Shown one piece after another: positions 35,469-43,855 of a DNA stretch of 64,000 nucleotides (within the stretch, counting starts at the first letter, position 1; each line of letters begins with the position of its first letter). Source of the stretch: an uncultured Actinomycetes bacterium (GTDB lineage Bacteria > Actinomycetota > Acidimicrobiia > Acidimicrobiales > RAAP-2); NCBI GenBank assembly GCA_903860915.1, contig CAIOSJ010000023.1, positions 1-64,000 on the forward strand. The letters run 5' to 3'. A program made the position numbers and the translations under genes. The notes under the pieces were generated by a model. It did not search any database. It was not told the DNA's origin and was given only the letters and a program-made list of their open reading frames with translations.

Positions 35469-35574
35469 CTCGTTCGTGGCGCCCCGCTCGGGCACGTCAG
35501 CGGTTCCTTGTCACTACTCCCACGGGCGAGGTAACGTCATTCGCTACGAGTACTTCCAAGTTCGAAGGGCCACC

Positions 35575-36513
35575 ATGAAAATCACCAACCGCATAACGGA
35601 CCTACTCGGAATTGACTACCCCATCGTCCAGGCTCCCATGGGCTGGATTGCGCGCAGTGCCCTCGCCAGTGCCGTGTCGAACGCCGGTGGTCTGGGCATC
35701 ATCGAAACTTCCTCCGGCGAGCTCGACGCCGTCAAGGCCGAGATCGTCAAAATGCGCGAACTCACCACCAACGCCTTCGGCGTCAATATTGCCCAGGCCT
35801 TTGTACGCGACCCCAACATCGTCGAGTTCGTCGTCGACCAGGGTGTCAAGTTCGTCACCACCTCGGCCGGCGACCCCACGAAGTACACCGGCGCCTTGAA
35901 GGCCGCGGGACTTACCGTCTTTCACGTCGTCCCCACCCTCGCCGCCGCCCTCAAAGCGGTAGACGCCGGCGTGGACGGACTAGTCGTCGAAGGGGGCGAG
36001 GGGGGAGGATTTAAGAATCCCCGTGACGTCGCGACTATGGTGCTTCTCCCCCTGGTCTGCTCCAAGGTTGACGTGCCCGTGATCGCCGCCGGTGGCATTA
36101 CTGATGGTGCCACCATGGCCGCCGCCTTTGCTCTTGGAGCCGAGGGCGTCCAGATGGGTACTCGCATGGTGGCCGCCTCCGAGTCTCCGGTGCACGAAAA
36201 CTGGAAGAACGCCATCATCGGAGCCGCGGAGACCGACACGGTGTTTCTTAATCGCTTCTCACGACCCGCTCTGCGAGCCCTTCGTACCGAGCGAACCACC
36301 CGACTCGAGCACGACGACAACGTCTCGCTCGGCGAGTTTGGCCGAGTCACCGATCTGTACTTCGGTGGCGATCTCGAAGCCTCGATAGCGCTCGGTGGTC
36401 AGGTCATGGGTCGCATCGAGTCAGTTGAATCTGTGGCCGACATCCTCAAGACCACTATGCGAGAATTTCACGCCACCTTGGCCCAGCTCCAACGCCATTA
36501 CGGCACTCACTGA
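35575..36513 (+). CDS. Nitronate monooxygenase/2-nitropropane dioxygenase-like flavoprotein
   Basis: Protein of 312 residues from ATG 35575 (MKITNRITDLLGIDYPIVQAPMGW). The track start at 35476 is upstream and unsupported. It is a TIM-barrel FMN protein: SNAGGLGIIETSS, FGVNIAQ, GVKFVTTSAGDP, VVEGGEGGGFK, PVIAAGGITDGATMAAAFALGAEGVQMGTRM. The His of NMO class I is not obvious, so related enoyl-reductase (FabK-like) function cannot be excluded. Confidence 0.85.
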   Translation: MKITNRITDLLGIDYPIVQAPMGWIARSALASAVSNAGGLGIIETSSGELDAVKAEIVKMRELTTNAFGVNIAQAFVRDPNIVEFVVDQGVKFVTTSAGDPTKYTGALKAAGLTVFHVVPTLAAALKAVDAGVDGLVVEGGEGGGFKNPRDVATMVLLPLVCSKVDVPVIAAGGITDGATMAAAFALGAEGVQMGTRMVAASESPVHENWKNAIIGAAETDTVFLNRFSRPALRALRTERTTRLEHDDNVSLGEFGRVTDLYFGGDLEASIALGGQVMGRIESVESVADILKTTMREFHATLAQLQRHYGTH

Positions 36514-36606
36514 GCCACTCCGCAGTAGTAAAAACGTCGGGATTTGGAAATCGGTATTCACCTCAAAAAGCCGATCTGAGTTCGTGTACATCGCTGATGA
36601 CGTCAC

Positions 36607-36630
36607 GCATAGGCATAGGCATAGGCATAG
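36607..36630 (+). repeat. Hexanucleotide repeat (GCATAG)4
   Basis: Four exact copies of GCATAG lie 74 bases before the start of the secreted propeller gene. Such repeats can change length by replication slippage. The position is in the probable promoter or leader region of that gene. Confidence 0.9.
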
Positions 36631-36703
36631 TATTTCTGCTAAACATTCTTTTCGTGATGGGCTAAAAGTGTCATTCACCCTGGTCTAATTAAGGAGAACT
36701 ATC

Positions 36704-38767
36704 ATGCGCGTTTCTCGACTTTGGACGACACTGGGACTATCGTTCGCTGCCCTCTTCGGCTCTCTCCTGCCGTCGGTGATCGCTACCGGCGCCACACCCG
36801 CGCCCGCAGCGACGTGGAACGCGGCGACCAACCCGGCCATGGAGCCCACCGAGGGTTCCCTCATAGCTTGTACCTCGAGCAATTGCTATATGGGAACCGA
36901 CATTGGCCTCGTAAAGTCCGACCTCAGCATGGCTAGTTGGACGACCAGTGCGCCAGGATATTCCGAGGTTGGGCAAATCTTCTGCACGACCTCAAGGTGC
37001 GTTCAAGACAACAACTATTGGACCGATGCCACATCAACTCCCGTCAGTCTCGGAAGGATCGCCGGAACGAACCAAATCGACTGGGTTGCCTGCACCCCGA
37101 GTCTGGCTAAATGCCTCGGTGTTGTTCAAACCACGTCGACGACTCTCACCACGTACACCACCAGCTGGACCGGTTCGGCCTACGGTACCCCCACCAAGCT
37201 GGCTGGTCCGGCTCCAGCCAGCTCCTTTATGGTCCCGATCGCCTGCGTGAGTGAGACGGCCTGTTTCGGCGCAATTAAGGGCAAGACGTCCATAACATTG
37301 GGATATTCCACGAACGCCGGACTTCGTTTCACGGCGACGAAGACCTCCTTGAATTTCACAAATCTTCGAAGCTTCCAATACGGATGTGTCCAGACTCGCT
37401 GCTACATCCTTGGATCGACCGCCTCTTCGATCCTCGCCTCATCGCAGGCGCTCTTTATGACCTCGACGGACGGAGGCGCTACCTGGACTAAACCGAAGGT
37501 TCCCTCCACCTGGCTCTCCACCCAAAATATCTCCTGCCCAACGGCCACCGAGTGCCACATGCTGGTGTCCCAGGTGAGCGGTTCGGGCCACGTAATGGCC
37601 GTTCAGAGTTCATCGGATGCTGGGGTGACGTGGACCACGACCGACATATTGAACTCATCGAGTTCGTACCAGCTCAGTTGCCCCGCGATCGCGACCTGTG
37701 CCCTCACAACGCTCACCGATGCCACGAATTTCACCACCTCGGTGGGCGTAAATGTCAGCACTGACGGTGGGGCGACGTGGTCGAACGCACGTCTTCCGGG
37801 CGGGATGGCGAGCATCAATGACGCCGCCTGTGCCACGACGAGCAACTGCGTTGTGGTCGGCGACAACGGTTCACTGGCCGTCACCCACGACGGTGGCTAT
37901 CACTGGACGACGCCAACTGGCGGGGCGAGTAACTACTCCTACAATCGGGTGGTTTGCACGGGGGGCAGCCTCTGTATCGCTTCGGGCGTCGACGATAATT
38001 CGAACGAAGCAATCTCGTATTCCAGTGACTCGGGAGCAACCTGGCGGAATTCAACTACCCCACACAGTTCGACGAGCGTCATGGGCGTCTCGTGCCCGAC
38101 AACGACCTACTGCGTGGCCGTGGGAAACTTTAACCCGGGTCTTCAGATCAGTACTGATGGAGGCGCTAGCTTCACCGCACTAAGCGGCCTCACCCTGCCC
38201 GCGAAGTACTACCTGAGGGGAGTGAGTTGCGTGAGTCGTAATTCGTGTCTCGCGGCGGGGTATCAGCAGAACGCCCAGGGCGGCGTGTACCCGTTCTCAA
38301 TTGCAACAAATGACGGGGCTAAGTGGACTCAGTTACCGCCGGGCAAGGTCGCCGGTGCCCTCATGTCAGTTTCCTGCACCGCCCCAGGGCGTTGCGCCGC
38401 TCTTGGCGTTGACGGTAATTTCAATACTTTGCTATCCACCACAATCAACAACGGAGTGGCCTGGAGCGTGCTCAGTAAGGCCGCTACCGGCGGCGCAACT
38501 GCTGCTTTCGCACTCACCTGCTCGACCACGACGCAGTGTGTGGCCGTGGGGGACATGAAAGCCGGCAAGGGCGGAGTCTGGGTCAGCGTCAACGCCGGAG
38601 CCACGTGGACAGCTTCTAAGAGCACGGTTCTCCTGAGTGGCAGATCAGCTTCCCTGAGTCTCAGCACCGTGTCGTGCAGTTCGGTGACAAATTGTGTGGC
38701 CAGCGATCAATCAAATTCAATCATCTTCTATCGTCCGACGCCCAGCGGTCCGATAAGCGCTCCGTAG
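36704..38767 (+). CDS. Large secreted beta-propeller-like protein with 14 Cys pairs
   Basis: Protein of about 687 residues with a signal peptide (LWTTLGLSFAALFGSLLPSVIA, cleavage near 30). BNR/sialidase-like repeats such as STDGGATW, SSDAGVTW and THDGGYHW occur every 40-50 residues, so it should fold as one or two beta propellers. Between them are 14 short cysteine pairs of the form C-x4-6-C, for example CTSSNC, CPTTTYC and CSTTTQC, near residues 56 to 663. Each pair probably forms a disulfide in the blade turn. AAGGAG precedes the ATG. The function is not known; no catalytic residues of a sialidase are recognised. Confidence 0.85.
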   Translation: MRVSRLWTTLGLSFAALFGSLLPSVIATGATPAPAATWNAATNPAMEPTEGSLIACTSSNCYMGTDIGLVKSDLSMASWTTSAPGYSEVGQIFCTTSRCVQDNNYWTDATSTPVSLGRIAGTNQIDWVACTPSLAKCLGVVQTTSTTLTTYTTSWTGSAYGTPTKLAGPAPASSFMVPIACVSETACFGAIKGKTSITLGYSTNAGLRFTATKTSLNFTNLRSFQYGCVQTRCYILGSTASSILASSQALFMTSTDGGATWTKPKVPSTWLSTQNISCPTATECHMLVSQVSGSGHVMAVQSSSDAGVTWTTTDILNSSSSYQLSCPAIATCALTTLTDATNFTTSVGVNVSTDGGATWSNARLPGGMASINDAACATTSNCVVVGDNGSLAVTHDGGYHWTTPTGGASNYSYNRVVCTGGSLCIASGVDDNSNEAISYSSDSGATWRNSTTPHSSTSVMGVSCPTTTYCVAVGNFNPGLQISTDGGASFTALSGLTLPAKYYLRGVSCVSRNSCLAAGYQQNAQGGVYPFSIATNDGAKWTQLPPGKVAGALMSVSCTAPGRCAALGVDGNFNTLLSTTINNGVAWSVLSKAATGGATAAFALTCSTTTQCVAVGDMKAGKGGVWVSVNAGATWTASKSTVLLSGRSASLSLSTVSCSSVTNCVASDQSNSIIFYRPTPSGPISAP

Positions 38768-38826
38768 GTGGCGAAGTCCTTGGTGGGTTCTTTTCCCCGA
38801 GCTTCGTCATCACCGCTACTAACCCG

Positions 38827-39204
38827 CTAGTACGTCCACGTCGTAGCCCCCAGCAGGCTGGGATCATCAGAACTAACGGGAACCACGCAAAAGAGCAATC
38901 CCGCCGGATCTCGTAGCGTCACCCAGTCCCCGTGGGCGTACTGGACCACCGCCCCGAGGGCGACCAGGCGATCTACTTCGGCCTCGAGATTGTCGGTGTG
39001 GACATCGAGGTGGATACGCGCCTCGCCTTCAATGGCCTGTAATAAAAACAGGTAGTTCTGGTGCGCGCCAAGCACACTGTACTCGGGGTATTCGGTACCA
39101 GCGCGCGGGCTGGCATTGAGGAGCCCACCCCAAAAGGACTCACTGGCCTCTCTTTTCTCACTCGGGATATCGAGACAAATGACTGACACACGAGACTGGT
39201 GCAT
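38827..39204 (-). CDS. VOC-superfamily (glyoxalase/bleomycin resistance-like) protein
   Basis: Protein of 125 residues with the beta-alpha-beta-beta-beta arrangement of VOC proteins. VSVICLDIPSEKREASESFWGGLL is the first module. IHLDVHTDNLEAEVDRLVALGAVV and TLRDPAGLLFCVVP are the second. A His, an Asp/Glu and a Gln at the expected metal positions are possible. No substrate can be named. It converges with the propeller gene. Confidence 0.8.
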   Translation of the reverse strand: MHQSRVSVICLDIPSEKREASESFWGGLLNASPRAGTEYPEYSVLGAHQNYLFLLQAIEGEARIHLDVHTDNLEAEVDRLVALGAVVQYAHGDWVTLRDPAGLLFCVVPVSSDDPSLLGATTWTY

Positions 39205-39291
39205 AGGACCTTTCTAATAGACGTGCGACCTCGTCGCAGTGATGGAATGAGTTCCCCGAGCCCGCCCATTGCTAGCAACCGACCGAGCCTT

Positions 39292-39320
39292 TTGGAGGGG
39301 TGGCGGTGGGGTGTTAGGAT
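39292..39320 (+). promoter_or_regulatory. Predicted promoter for the tRNA-Asp/tRNA-Phe unit
   Basis: TTGGAG (39292-39297) and TAGGAT (39315-39320) are separated by 17 bases, a good fit to a primary-sigma promoter. The tRNA-Asp gene starts about 43 bases after the -10 box. Confidence 0.6.
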
Positions 39321-39362
39321 TACTCATCACACTGTGGGGCACCACCTCCCAGTGTGGTGTAT

Positions 39363-39437
39363 GGACCTGTGGTGCAGCCTGGAGTGCACGCCGCCCTGTC
39401 AAGGCGGAGGTCGCGGGTTCAAATCCCGTCAGGTCCG
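39363..39437 (+). tRNA. tRNA-Asp (anticodon GTC)
   Basis: GGACCTG pairs with CAGGTCC and the anticodon stem-loop is CGCC CTGTCAA GGCG with GTC. The T arm is GCGGG TTCAAAT CCCGT. The discriminator is G and CCA is not encoded (CTC follows). It lies 24 bases before tRNA-Phe. Confidence 0.95.
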
Positions 39438-39461
39438 CTCGGTGCCCTTGGGCGCTGAGGA

Positions 39462-39537
39462 GGTCGAGTAGCTCAGTTGGTAGAGCGCGCGCCTGAAAAG
39501 CGTGAGGTCACCGGATCGACGCCGGTCTCGACCACCA
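39462..39537 (+). tRNA. tRNA-Phe (anticodon GAA) with an unusual T loop
   Basis: GGTCGAG pairs with CTCGACC, the D arm is GCTCAGTTGGTAGAGC and the anticodon loop is CTGAAAA with anticodon GAA. CCA is encoded. The T arm is ACCGG ATCGACG CCGGT, so position 54 is A instead of the nearly universal T. The rest of the fold is regular and it is likely functional. Confidence 0.93.
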
Positions 39538-39540
39538 GAA

Positions 39541-39581
39541 GTGGGGCATAAGCCCTGGCGCAAGCCAGGCGCCGCCCCCAC
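39541..39581 (+). terminator. Hairpin after tRNA-Phe, possible terminator
   Basis: GTGGGG (39541-39546) pairs with CCCCAC (39576-39581), and an inner stem CCTGGC-GCAA-GCCAGG lies within. It follows tRNA-Phe by three bases. There is no T tract, so it may serve as a processing or stabilising hairpin as well as a terminator. Confidence 0.5.
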
Positions 39582-39661
39582 CCGGTGGCTTCCACGTCCT
39601 AGTGGCGTGGCGGTACCGGCGGCGAGTAGAAACTGTGTGACTACTTCTCACGAGGACGCCC

Positions 39662-40735
39662 ATGCAGCCGTTACCCACCATTATTCCCTCGGCCAACCCG
39701 CAGCCCGCCGGGGTCCACTGGCCCACCCACGAATGGCCCCGAGCTACCGTTGTCAATCAGAGCGAGCTCGAAGCGGTCGCCAACGAAGCCTTCTCCCGCG
39801 AAGACCTCTCGGAGACCTACGCCGTGATCGTCATCCGCAATGGTCAGATTCTCTTCGAGCGTTACTCCGGTGAACAGAGATTCTTTGATCGTCCAGCCGA
39901 AGCCACCAGGGCAGACTCCGCTCTCATTTCCTGGTCCATGGCGAAGTCCATGCTGCACTTTCTCGTTGGAACCCTCGTCGACGAGGGTCGCCTCACAGTG
40001 TTTCAACCCGCGCCCGTACCCGAATGGAGCGACCCCGCGGACCCGCGACACGCCATCACCTTGGCTGATCTTCTGGCCATGCGTGACGGGTTGAACTTCC
40101 TCGAGGAGTACGACTTCGATTCGCCCAGTCACGTGCTCGAAATGCTCTTTCCGACACCCCAGCCGAGCGTGGCCGCCTACGTGGCGGACTTGCCCCTAGC
40201 CCACGAGCCCGGCACCGTCTTTAACTACTCCAGTGGCACCACTAATATCATCTCGCGCATCGTGGCCGACGAGGTTGGTTACGGCGAGGCCTACCGCCGC
40301 TTTCTGAATGAACGCCTCTTCGGACCCCTCGGCATGAGTTCCGCCGTGCCCACCTTTGACGACAGCGGCGTTTTCATCGCTTCCAGCTACGTGCACGCCA
40401 CCGCCCAGGACTTCGCCAAGTTCGGTCTCCTCTACCTGCGCGGCGGGGAGTGGGACGGTCAGCAGCTCGTGTCGCGCGCGTGGACCGAGACCGCTCAGAC
40501 CCCGGTCAGTTCCGACGACGACGAAAATATCTTCTACGCCTGGCAGTGGTGGCTCAACGGTGACGAATTTGGCACCTACTGGGCCAATGGCTACCAGGGG
40601 CAGATGATCGCAATCTCACCGGCCCTCGACAGCATCATCGTGCGCTTGGGTCGAACTGATTGGCAGAACTATCCCGAACTACGCGCCTGGCGCCACCGGG
40701 TCCTCGAGACGCTGGCGCGTTCTCGCTCAATCTGA
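39662..40735 (+). CDS. Serine hydrolase, beta-lactamase class C-like
   Basis: Protein of 357 residues with the penicillin-binding fold. The SxxK motif is ISWSMAKSMLHFLVG near residue 97, the second motif is FNYSSGTTN near 195-203, and a late YWANGYQGQMI takes the place of the KTG box. No signal peptide is visible, so it is probably cytoplasmic. Relatives act as esterases or amide hydrolases, including 6-aminohexanoate-dimer hydrolase-like enzymes. True beta-lactamase activity is not implied. It converges with pyrE. Confidence 0.85.
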   Translation: MQPLPTIIPSANPQPAGVHWPTHEWPRATVVNQSELEAVANEAFSREDLSETYAVIVIRNGQILFERYSGEQRFFDRPAEATRADSALISWSMAKSMLHFLVGTLVDEGRLTVFQPAPVPEWSDPADPRHAITLADLLAMRDGLNFLEEYDFDSPSHVLEMLFPTPQPSVAAYVADLPLAHEPGTVFNYSSGTTNIISRIVADEVGYGEAYRRFLNERLFGPLGMSSAVPTFDDSGVFIASSYVHATAQDFAKFGLLYLRGGEWDGQQLVSRAWTETAQTPVSSDDDENIFYAWQWWLNGDEFGTYWANGYQGQMIAISPALDSIIVRLGRTDWQNYPELRAWRHRVLETLARSRSI

Positions 40736-40746
40736 CGACCGACTCC

Positions 40747-41301
40747 TCAGGCGCCCTCGTAGTCAAAGCCCAGGTCGGGTGCGGTAAAGACCGCGGCGAA
40801 GGGAAAACCTTCTTCGGCGGCCATCGCAGCCGCCGTGCCTCCCCGGTCCACGACGGCGCAGAGCAAAACAACGTGGGCTCCGAGATCTCTCACGACGCGC
40901 GCCGCTTCGAGGAGTGACGTCCCCCGCGTCACCGTGTCTTCGGTTATGACCACGTAGTCACCGGCCTCGAGCACGCCGGCAATGCGACCCCCAGCTCCGT
41001 GATCCTTCGTTTCCTTGCGGACACTAAAGGCTCGTAGCGATCGGCCGCGCGTCGCTGCGACACCCGCCGTTATAAACGAGACTCCGTCGGCACCCATGGT
41101 GAGTCCACCGATGGCCGTCGTCGAAACGGGTACGAGCGCGAGAATTTCTTCAGCCAGATCCACCATAACTTCGGGCGCACAAATAGTTTTCTTCGAGTCA
41201 ATGAACCACGAGGACGTACGGCCCGACTTCAAAACGAAAGAGCCCCGACGCACCGAGTGCTCGAGCAGGTGCTCGCGAAGGCGTTCGCGGCGTTCGCTCA
41301 T
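40747..41301 (-). CDS. pyrE: Orotate phosphoribosyltransferase
   Basis: Protein of 184 residues that joins orotate to PRPP to make OMP in pyrimidine synthesis. FVLKSGRTSSWFIDSKKTIC is the start-specific motif and RAFSVRKETKDHGAGG holds the flexible loop. The PRPP loop is VVITEDTVTRGTSLLEAA. Its ATG overlaps the purM stop by four bases, so pyrimidine and purine genes share the transcript purF-purM-pyrE. Confidence 0.93.
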   Translation of the reverse strand: MSERRERLREHLLEHSVRRGSFVLKSGRTSSWFIDSKKTICAPEVMVDLAEEILALVPVSTTAIGGLTMGADGVSFITAGVAATRGRSLRAFSVRKETKDHGAGGRIAGVLEAGDYVVITEDTVTRGTSLLEAARVVRDLGAHVVLLCAVVDRGGTAAAMAAEEGFPFAAVFTAPDLGFDYEGA

Positions 41302-42362
41302 CGCAGAATCACGCTTCTCGAACCCGTCACCACTTCACCGACCACGCTGGCCGTAACGTCCCAGAGCTTGGCGGCTGCGATGACGCGGTCGGCGACACGC
41401 GCCGACACGGTCACCACCATGCCGAGGCCGCAGTTGAAGACCCGCACCATTTCTTCGGCGCCGACCTGACCACGGCGTTGAATTTCAAAGAAAATTTCGG
41501 GCGTGGCGAATGACGTCATATCAATCACTGCGTCCAGGTGGTCCGGCAGAGCGCGCGGTACGTTACCGATGATTCCCCCACCGGTGATGTGGGCCACCGC
41601 GTGAAGTTCGTCGTGGAGTTCGTCGCGTAGTGCCGTGATGATGGGCACGTAGATCACCGAGGGCAGGAGTAATTCGTCGGCCAGGGTGTGGCTAGCACCG
41701 GGATAGGCCGGAGAGCCAAGAGCGTCGTCTCGACCCTCCAGGAGGACCCGTCGAGCCAGTGAGTAGCCGTTCGAACGTAGACCCGGCGAAGCCAAGCCCA
41801 CCAGCACGTCACCCTCGCGTACGCGGTGCGCCCCGAGTTCGCTGTCACGCTCGAGGACGCCGACCGCAAAGCCGGCGACGTCGAGGTCATCGGGTCGCAT
41901 CACTCCACCGTGTTCGGCGGTCTCCCCACCGATGAGCGCCGCACCACAGCGTCGCGCCCCGGCAGCGATACCGGACACGAGTTCTTCGAGGCGCGCGGGA
42001 TCCAAGTGACCCACGGCCACGTAGTCAAGCAAAAAGAGTGGTTCGGCTCCGACGCAGGCGAGGTCGTCGACCAACATCGCCACCAGGTCAATGCCAACCG
42101 TGTCGTAGCGATTGGCGAGACGGGCGATTTCAAGTTTGGTGCCGACACCGTCAGCCGATGACACCAGAACTGGGTTGGGGTAGCGGTGGGTGTCGAGGGC
42201 GAAGAGCCCACCGAAGCCGCCGATGCCGCCGAGTACTTCGGGGCGGTTGGTAGACGCGACTGACTCCTTGATTCGTTCGACGGCCTCGTCACCGGCCTCG
42301 ATGGAGACGCCGGACTGGGCGTAGGTCGCGCCACCGGGGGCGAGGTCGAGGAGACGACTCAC
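41298..42362 (-). CDS. purM: Phosphoribosylformylglycinamidine cyclo-ligase (AIR synthetase)
   Basis: Protein of 354 residues from a GTG that overlaps the purF stop (GTGA); the longer track start lies inside purF. AIR synthetase motifs are TYAQSGVSIEAGDEAV, VSSADGVGTKLEIA, GIDLVAMLVDDLACVGAEPLFLLDY, GGETAEHGGVM and HITGGGIIGNVPRAL. It closes the imidazole ring in step five of purine synthesis. Confidence 0.96.
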   Translation of the reverse strand: MSRLLDLAPGGATYAQSGVSIEAGDEAVERIKESVASTNRPEVLGGIGGFGGLFALDTHRYPNPVLVSSADGVGTKLEIARLANRYDTVGIDLVAMLVDDLACVGAEPLFLLDYVAVGHLDPARLEELVSGIAAGARRCGAALIGGETAEHGGVMRPDDLDVAGFAVGVLERDSELGAHRVREGDVLVGLASPGLRSNGYSLARRVLLEGRDDALGSPAYPGASHTLADELLLPSVIYVPIITALRDELHDELHAVAHITGGGIIGNVPRALPDHLDAVIDMTSFATPEIFFEIQRRGQVGAEEMVRVFNCGLGMVVTVSARVADRVIAAAKLWDVTASVVGEVVTGSRSVILR

Positions 42363-43759
42363 TGGCCACCGCCACGGGCCGCAATGGTGACTGGCGTCGA
42401 GGTCGGGTAGTTGCCGGTTAAACAAGCATCGCAGCACTCGTCGTCAATCTCGATGGCCGCACGCAAGTTCTCAATAGTGATGTACTCCAAGGAATCACAG
42501 CCGATGTAGTCGCGCACCTCATCGAGGGTGCGCGTCGCGGCCAGGAGCTCGTTACGGTTCGGCGTATCGATGCCGTAGTAGCAGGGCCACATGAAAGGTG
42601 GCGAGGAGATGCGCAGATGCACTTCAGCCGCTCCGGCGTCGCGCAGCATGGCGACCAGCGCTCGCGTGGTCGTGCCGCGCACGATGGAGTCGTCCACGAC
42701 GATGAGCCGCTTACCCTGGATATTCTCGCGCAAGGGATTGAGCTTGCGTCGCACCGCCGTAGCCCGCGCCGCCTGATCGGGGGCAATGAAGGTACGACCG
42801 ATGTAACGATTCTTGACCAAGCCAAAACCGAACTCAATACCCGACGCTGCGGCGTAGCCCTCGGCTGCGGGGATGCCCGAGTCGGGTACGCCCATGACCA
42901 GGTCCGCTTCGACCCGGGACTGACTCGCGAGACGCTCGCCCATGCGGCGACGGGCGGTGTGGACCTGGTGGCCCATCAAATACGAGTCCGGTCGAGCGAA
43001 GTAGACGAACTCGAAGATGCACAGTTTCTCAACCGGCGCGGCCGGTGGTAGTAACTGCATCGAGGTGACACCAGTCTCGGTCAGGGTCACCATTTCTCCG
43101 GGGAGTACTTCACGAACGAAGGAGGCCCCCATGACGTCGAGGGCCGGAGTTTCTGACGCAATAACCCAGCCCTCAGGAGCGTCCTCCGTGCCGAGACGGC
43201 CCAGGCAGAGTGGGCGAAAACCGAAGGGGTCGCGAATCCCGTGGATGGCGTTGGCCTCGAGAACGACCAGTGAATAGGCCCCCTCTAGTGTCGGCAGGAC
43301 TCGGGTGAGCGCATCGGTCAAGGTCGCACCGGCGTCAACCTTCATCGAGAGGAGTTCCGCCACGAGATCCGAGTCCGAGAGCATCATGCCCGGCAGAATT
43401 CCCGCTTCGGCCGCGAGCACATCGGTGTTGGTCAAGTTCCCGTTGTGACCGAGCGCAAAACCGGGCGAGCCCGCTTCGCGGTAGACCGGCTGCGCCGCCG
43501 TCCAGTTGGCCGAGCCCGAGGTGGAGTAGCGCGTATGGCCAATGGCGAAGGCGCCGCGCAGAGTCATCAGGGTGCGCTCATCGAAGACCGAAAAAACGAG
43601 ACCATTGTCCTTTACGACGGTGATGGATTCCCCGTCGTAGGTTGCCATGCCGGCGGATTCTTGACCACGATGTTGCAGGGCGAAGAGCGCGTCAAAGCAC
43701 CAGTGGGCTACTGGACGATTCGGTGCAACAATCCCGACTACACCGCAGGCTTCCTTCAT
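42359..43759 (-). CDS. purF: Amidophosphoribosyltransferase
   Basis: Protein of 466 residues that commits PRPP to purine synthesis with glutamine. After the start, MKEACGVVGI places the catalytic Cys at residue 5, exposed by propeptide removal. LQHRGQESAGMATYDG and GHTRYSTSGSAN are glutaminase motifs. The PRPP loop is LIVVDDSIVRGTTTRALV. Cysteines near the C-terminus (CCDACLTGNYP) suggest an Fe-S-type PurF, like the Bacillus enzyme. First gene of purF-purM-pyrE. Confidence 0.97.
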   Translation of the reverse strand: MKEACGVVGIVAPNRPVAHWCFDALFALQHRGQESAGMATYDGESITVVKDNGLVFSVFDERTLMTLRGAFAIGHTRYSTSGSANWTAAQPVYREAGSPGFALGHNGNLTNTDVLAAEAGILPGMMLSDSDLVAELLSMKVDAGATLTDALTRVLPTLEGAYSLVVLEANAIHGIRDPFGFRPLCLGRLGTEDAPEGWVIASETPALDVMGASFVREVLPGEMVTLTETGVTSMQLLPPAAPVEKLCIFEFVYFARPDSYLMGHQVHTARRRMGERLASQSRVEADLVMGVPDSGIPAAEGYAAASGIEFGFGLVKNRYIGRTFIAPDQAARATAVRRKLNPLRENIQGKRLIVVDDSIVRGTTTRALVAMLRDAGAAEVHLRISSPPFMWPCYYGIDTPNRNELLAATRTLDEVRDYIGCDSLEYITIENLRAAIEIDDECCDACLTGNYPTSTPVTIAARGGGQ

Positions 43760-43821
43760 CTGCCCGTCACCGTCGGGGCCGTTCTGAGCGCTCGCACCCT
43801 CCTAGTCTCGCACATGACACC

Positions 43822-43844
43822 ACCCACCGTCACAGTCGGTGGGT
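43822..43844. promoter_or_regulatory. Palindrome in the purF/PHP divergent region
   Basis: ACCCACCG-TCACAGT-CGGTGGGT is a perfect 8-bp inverted repeat 12 bases before the preferred PHP start and 63 bases upstream of purF. It could be an operator serving both genes or an mRNA hairpin. No regulator is identified. Confidence 0.45.
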
Positions 43845-43855
43845 ACGATGCAAGG

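Noticed and set aside
39199-39873. Several short ORFs over the tRNA-Asp/tRNA-Phe region
   Set aside because: They translate tRNA genes and hairpins; no ribosome binding site or family is seen.
39662-40735. Antibiotic-resistance beta-lactamase
   Set aside because: The SxxK fold is present, but no signal peptide and no KTG box are seen; an esterase or amidase-like role is more likely.
43445-43855. N-terminal extension of the PHP gene in the ORF track
   Set aside because: It lies over the purF start on the opposite strand. The family normally begins with IDLHTHSSFSDG, which fits GTG 43856.
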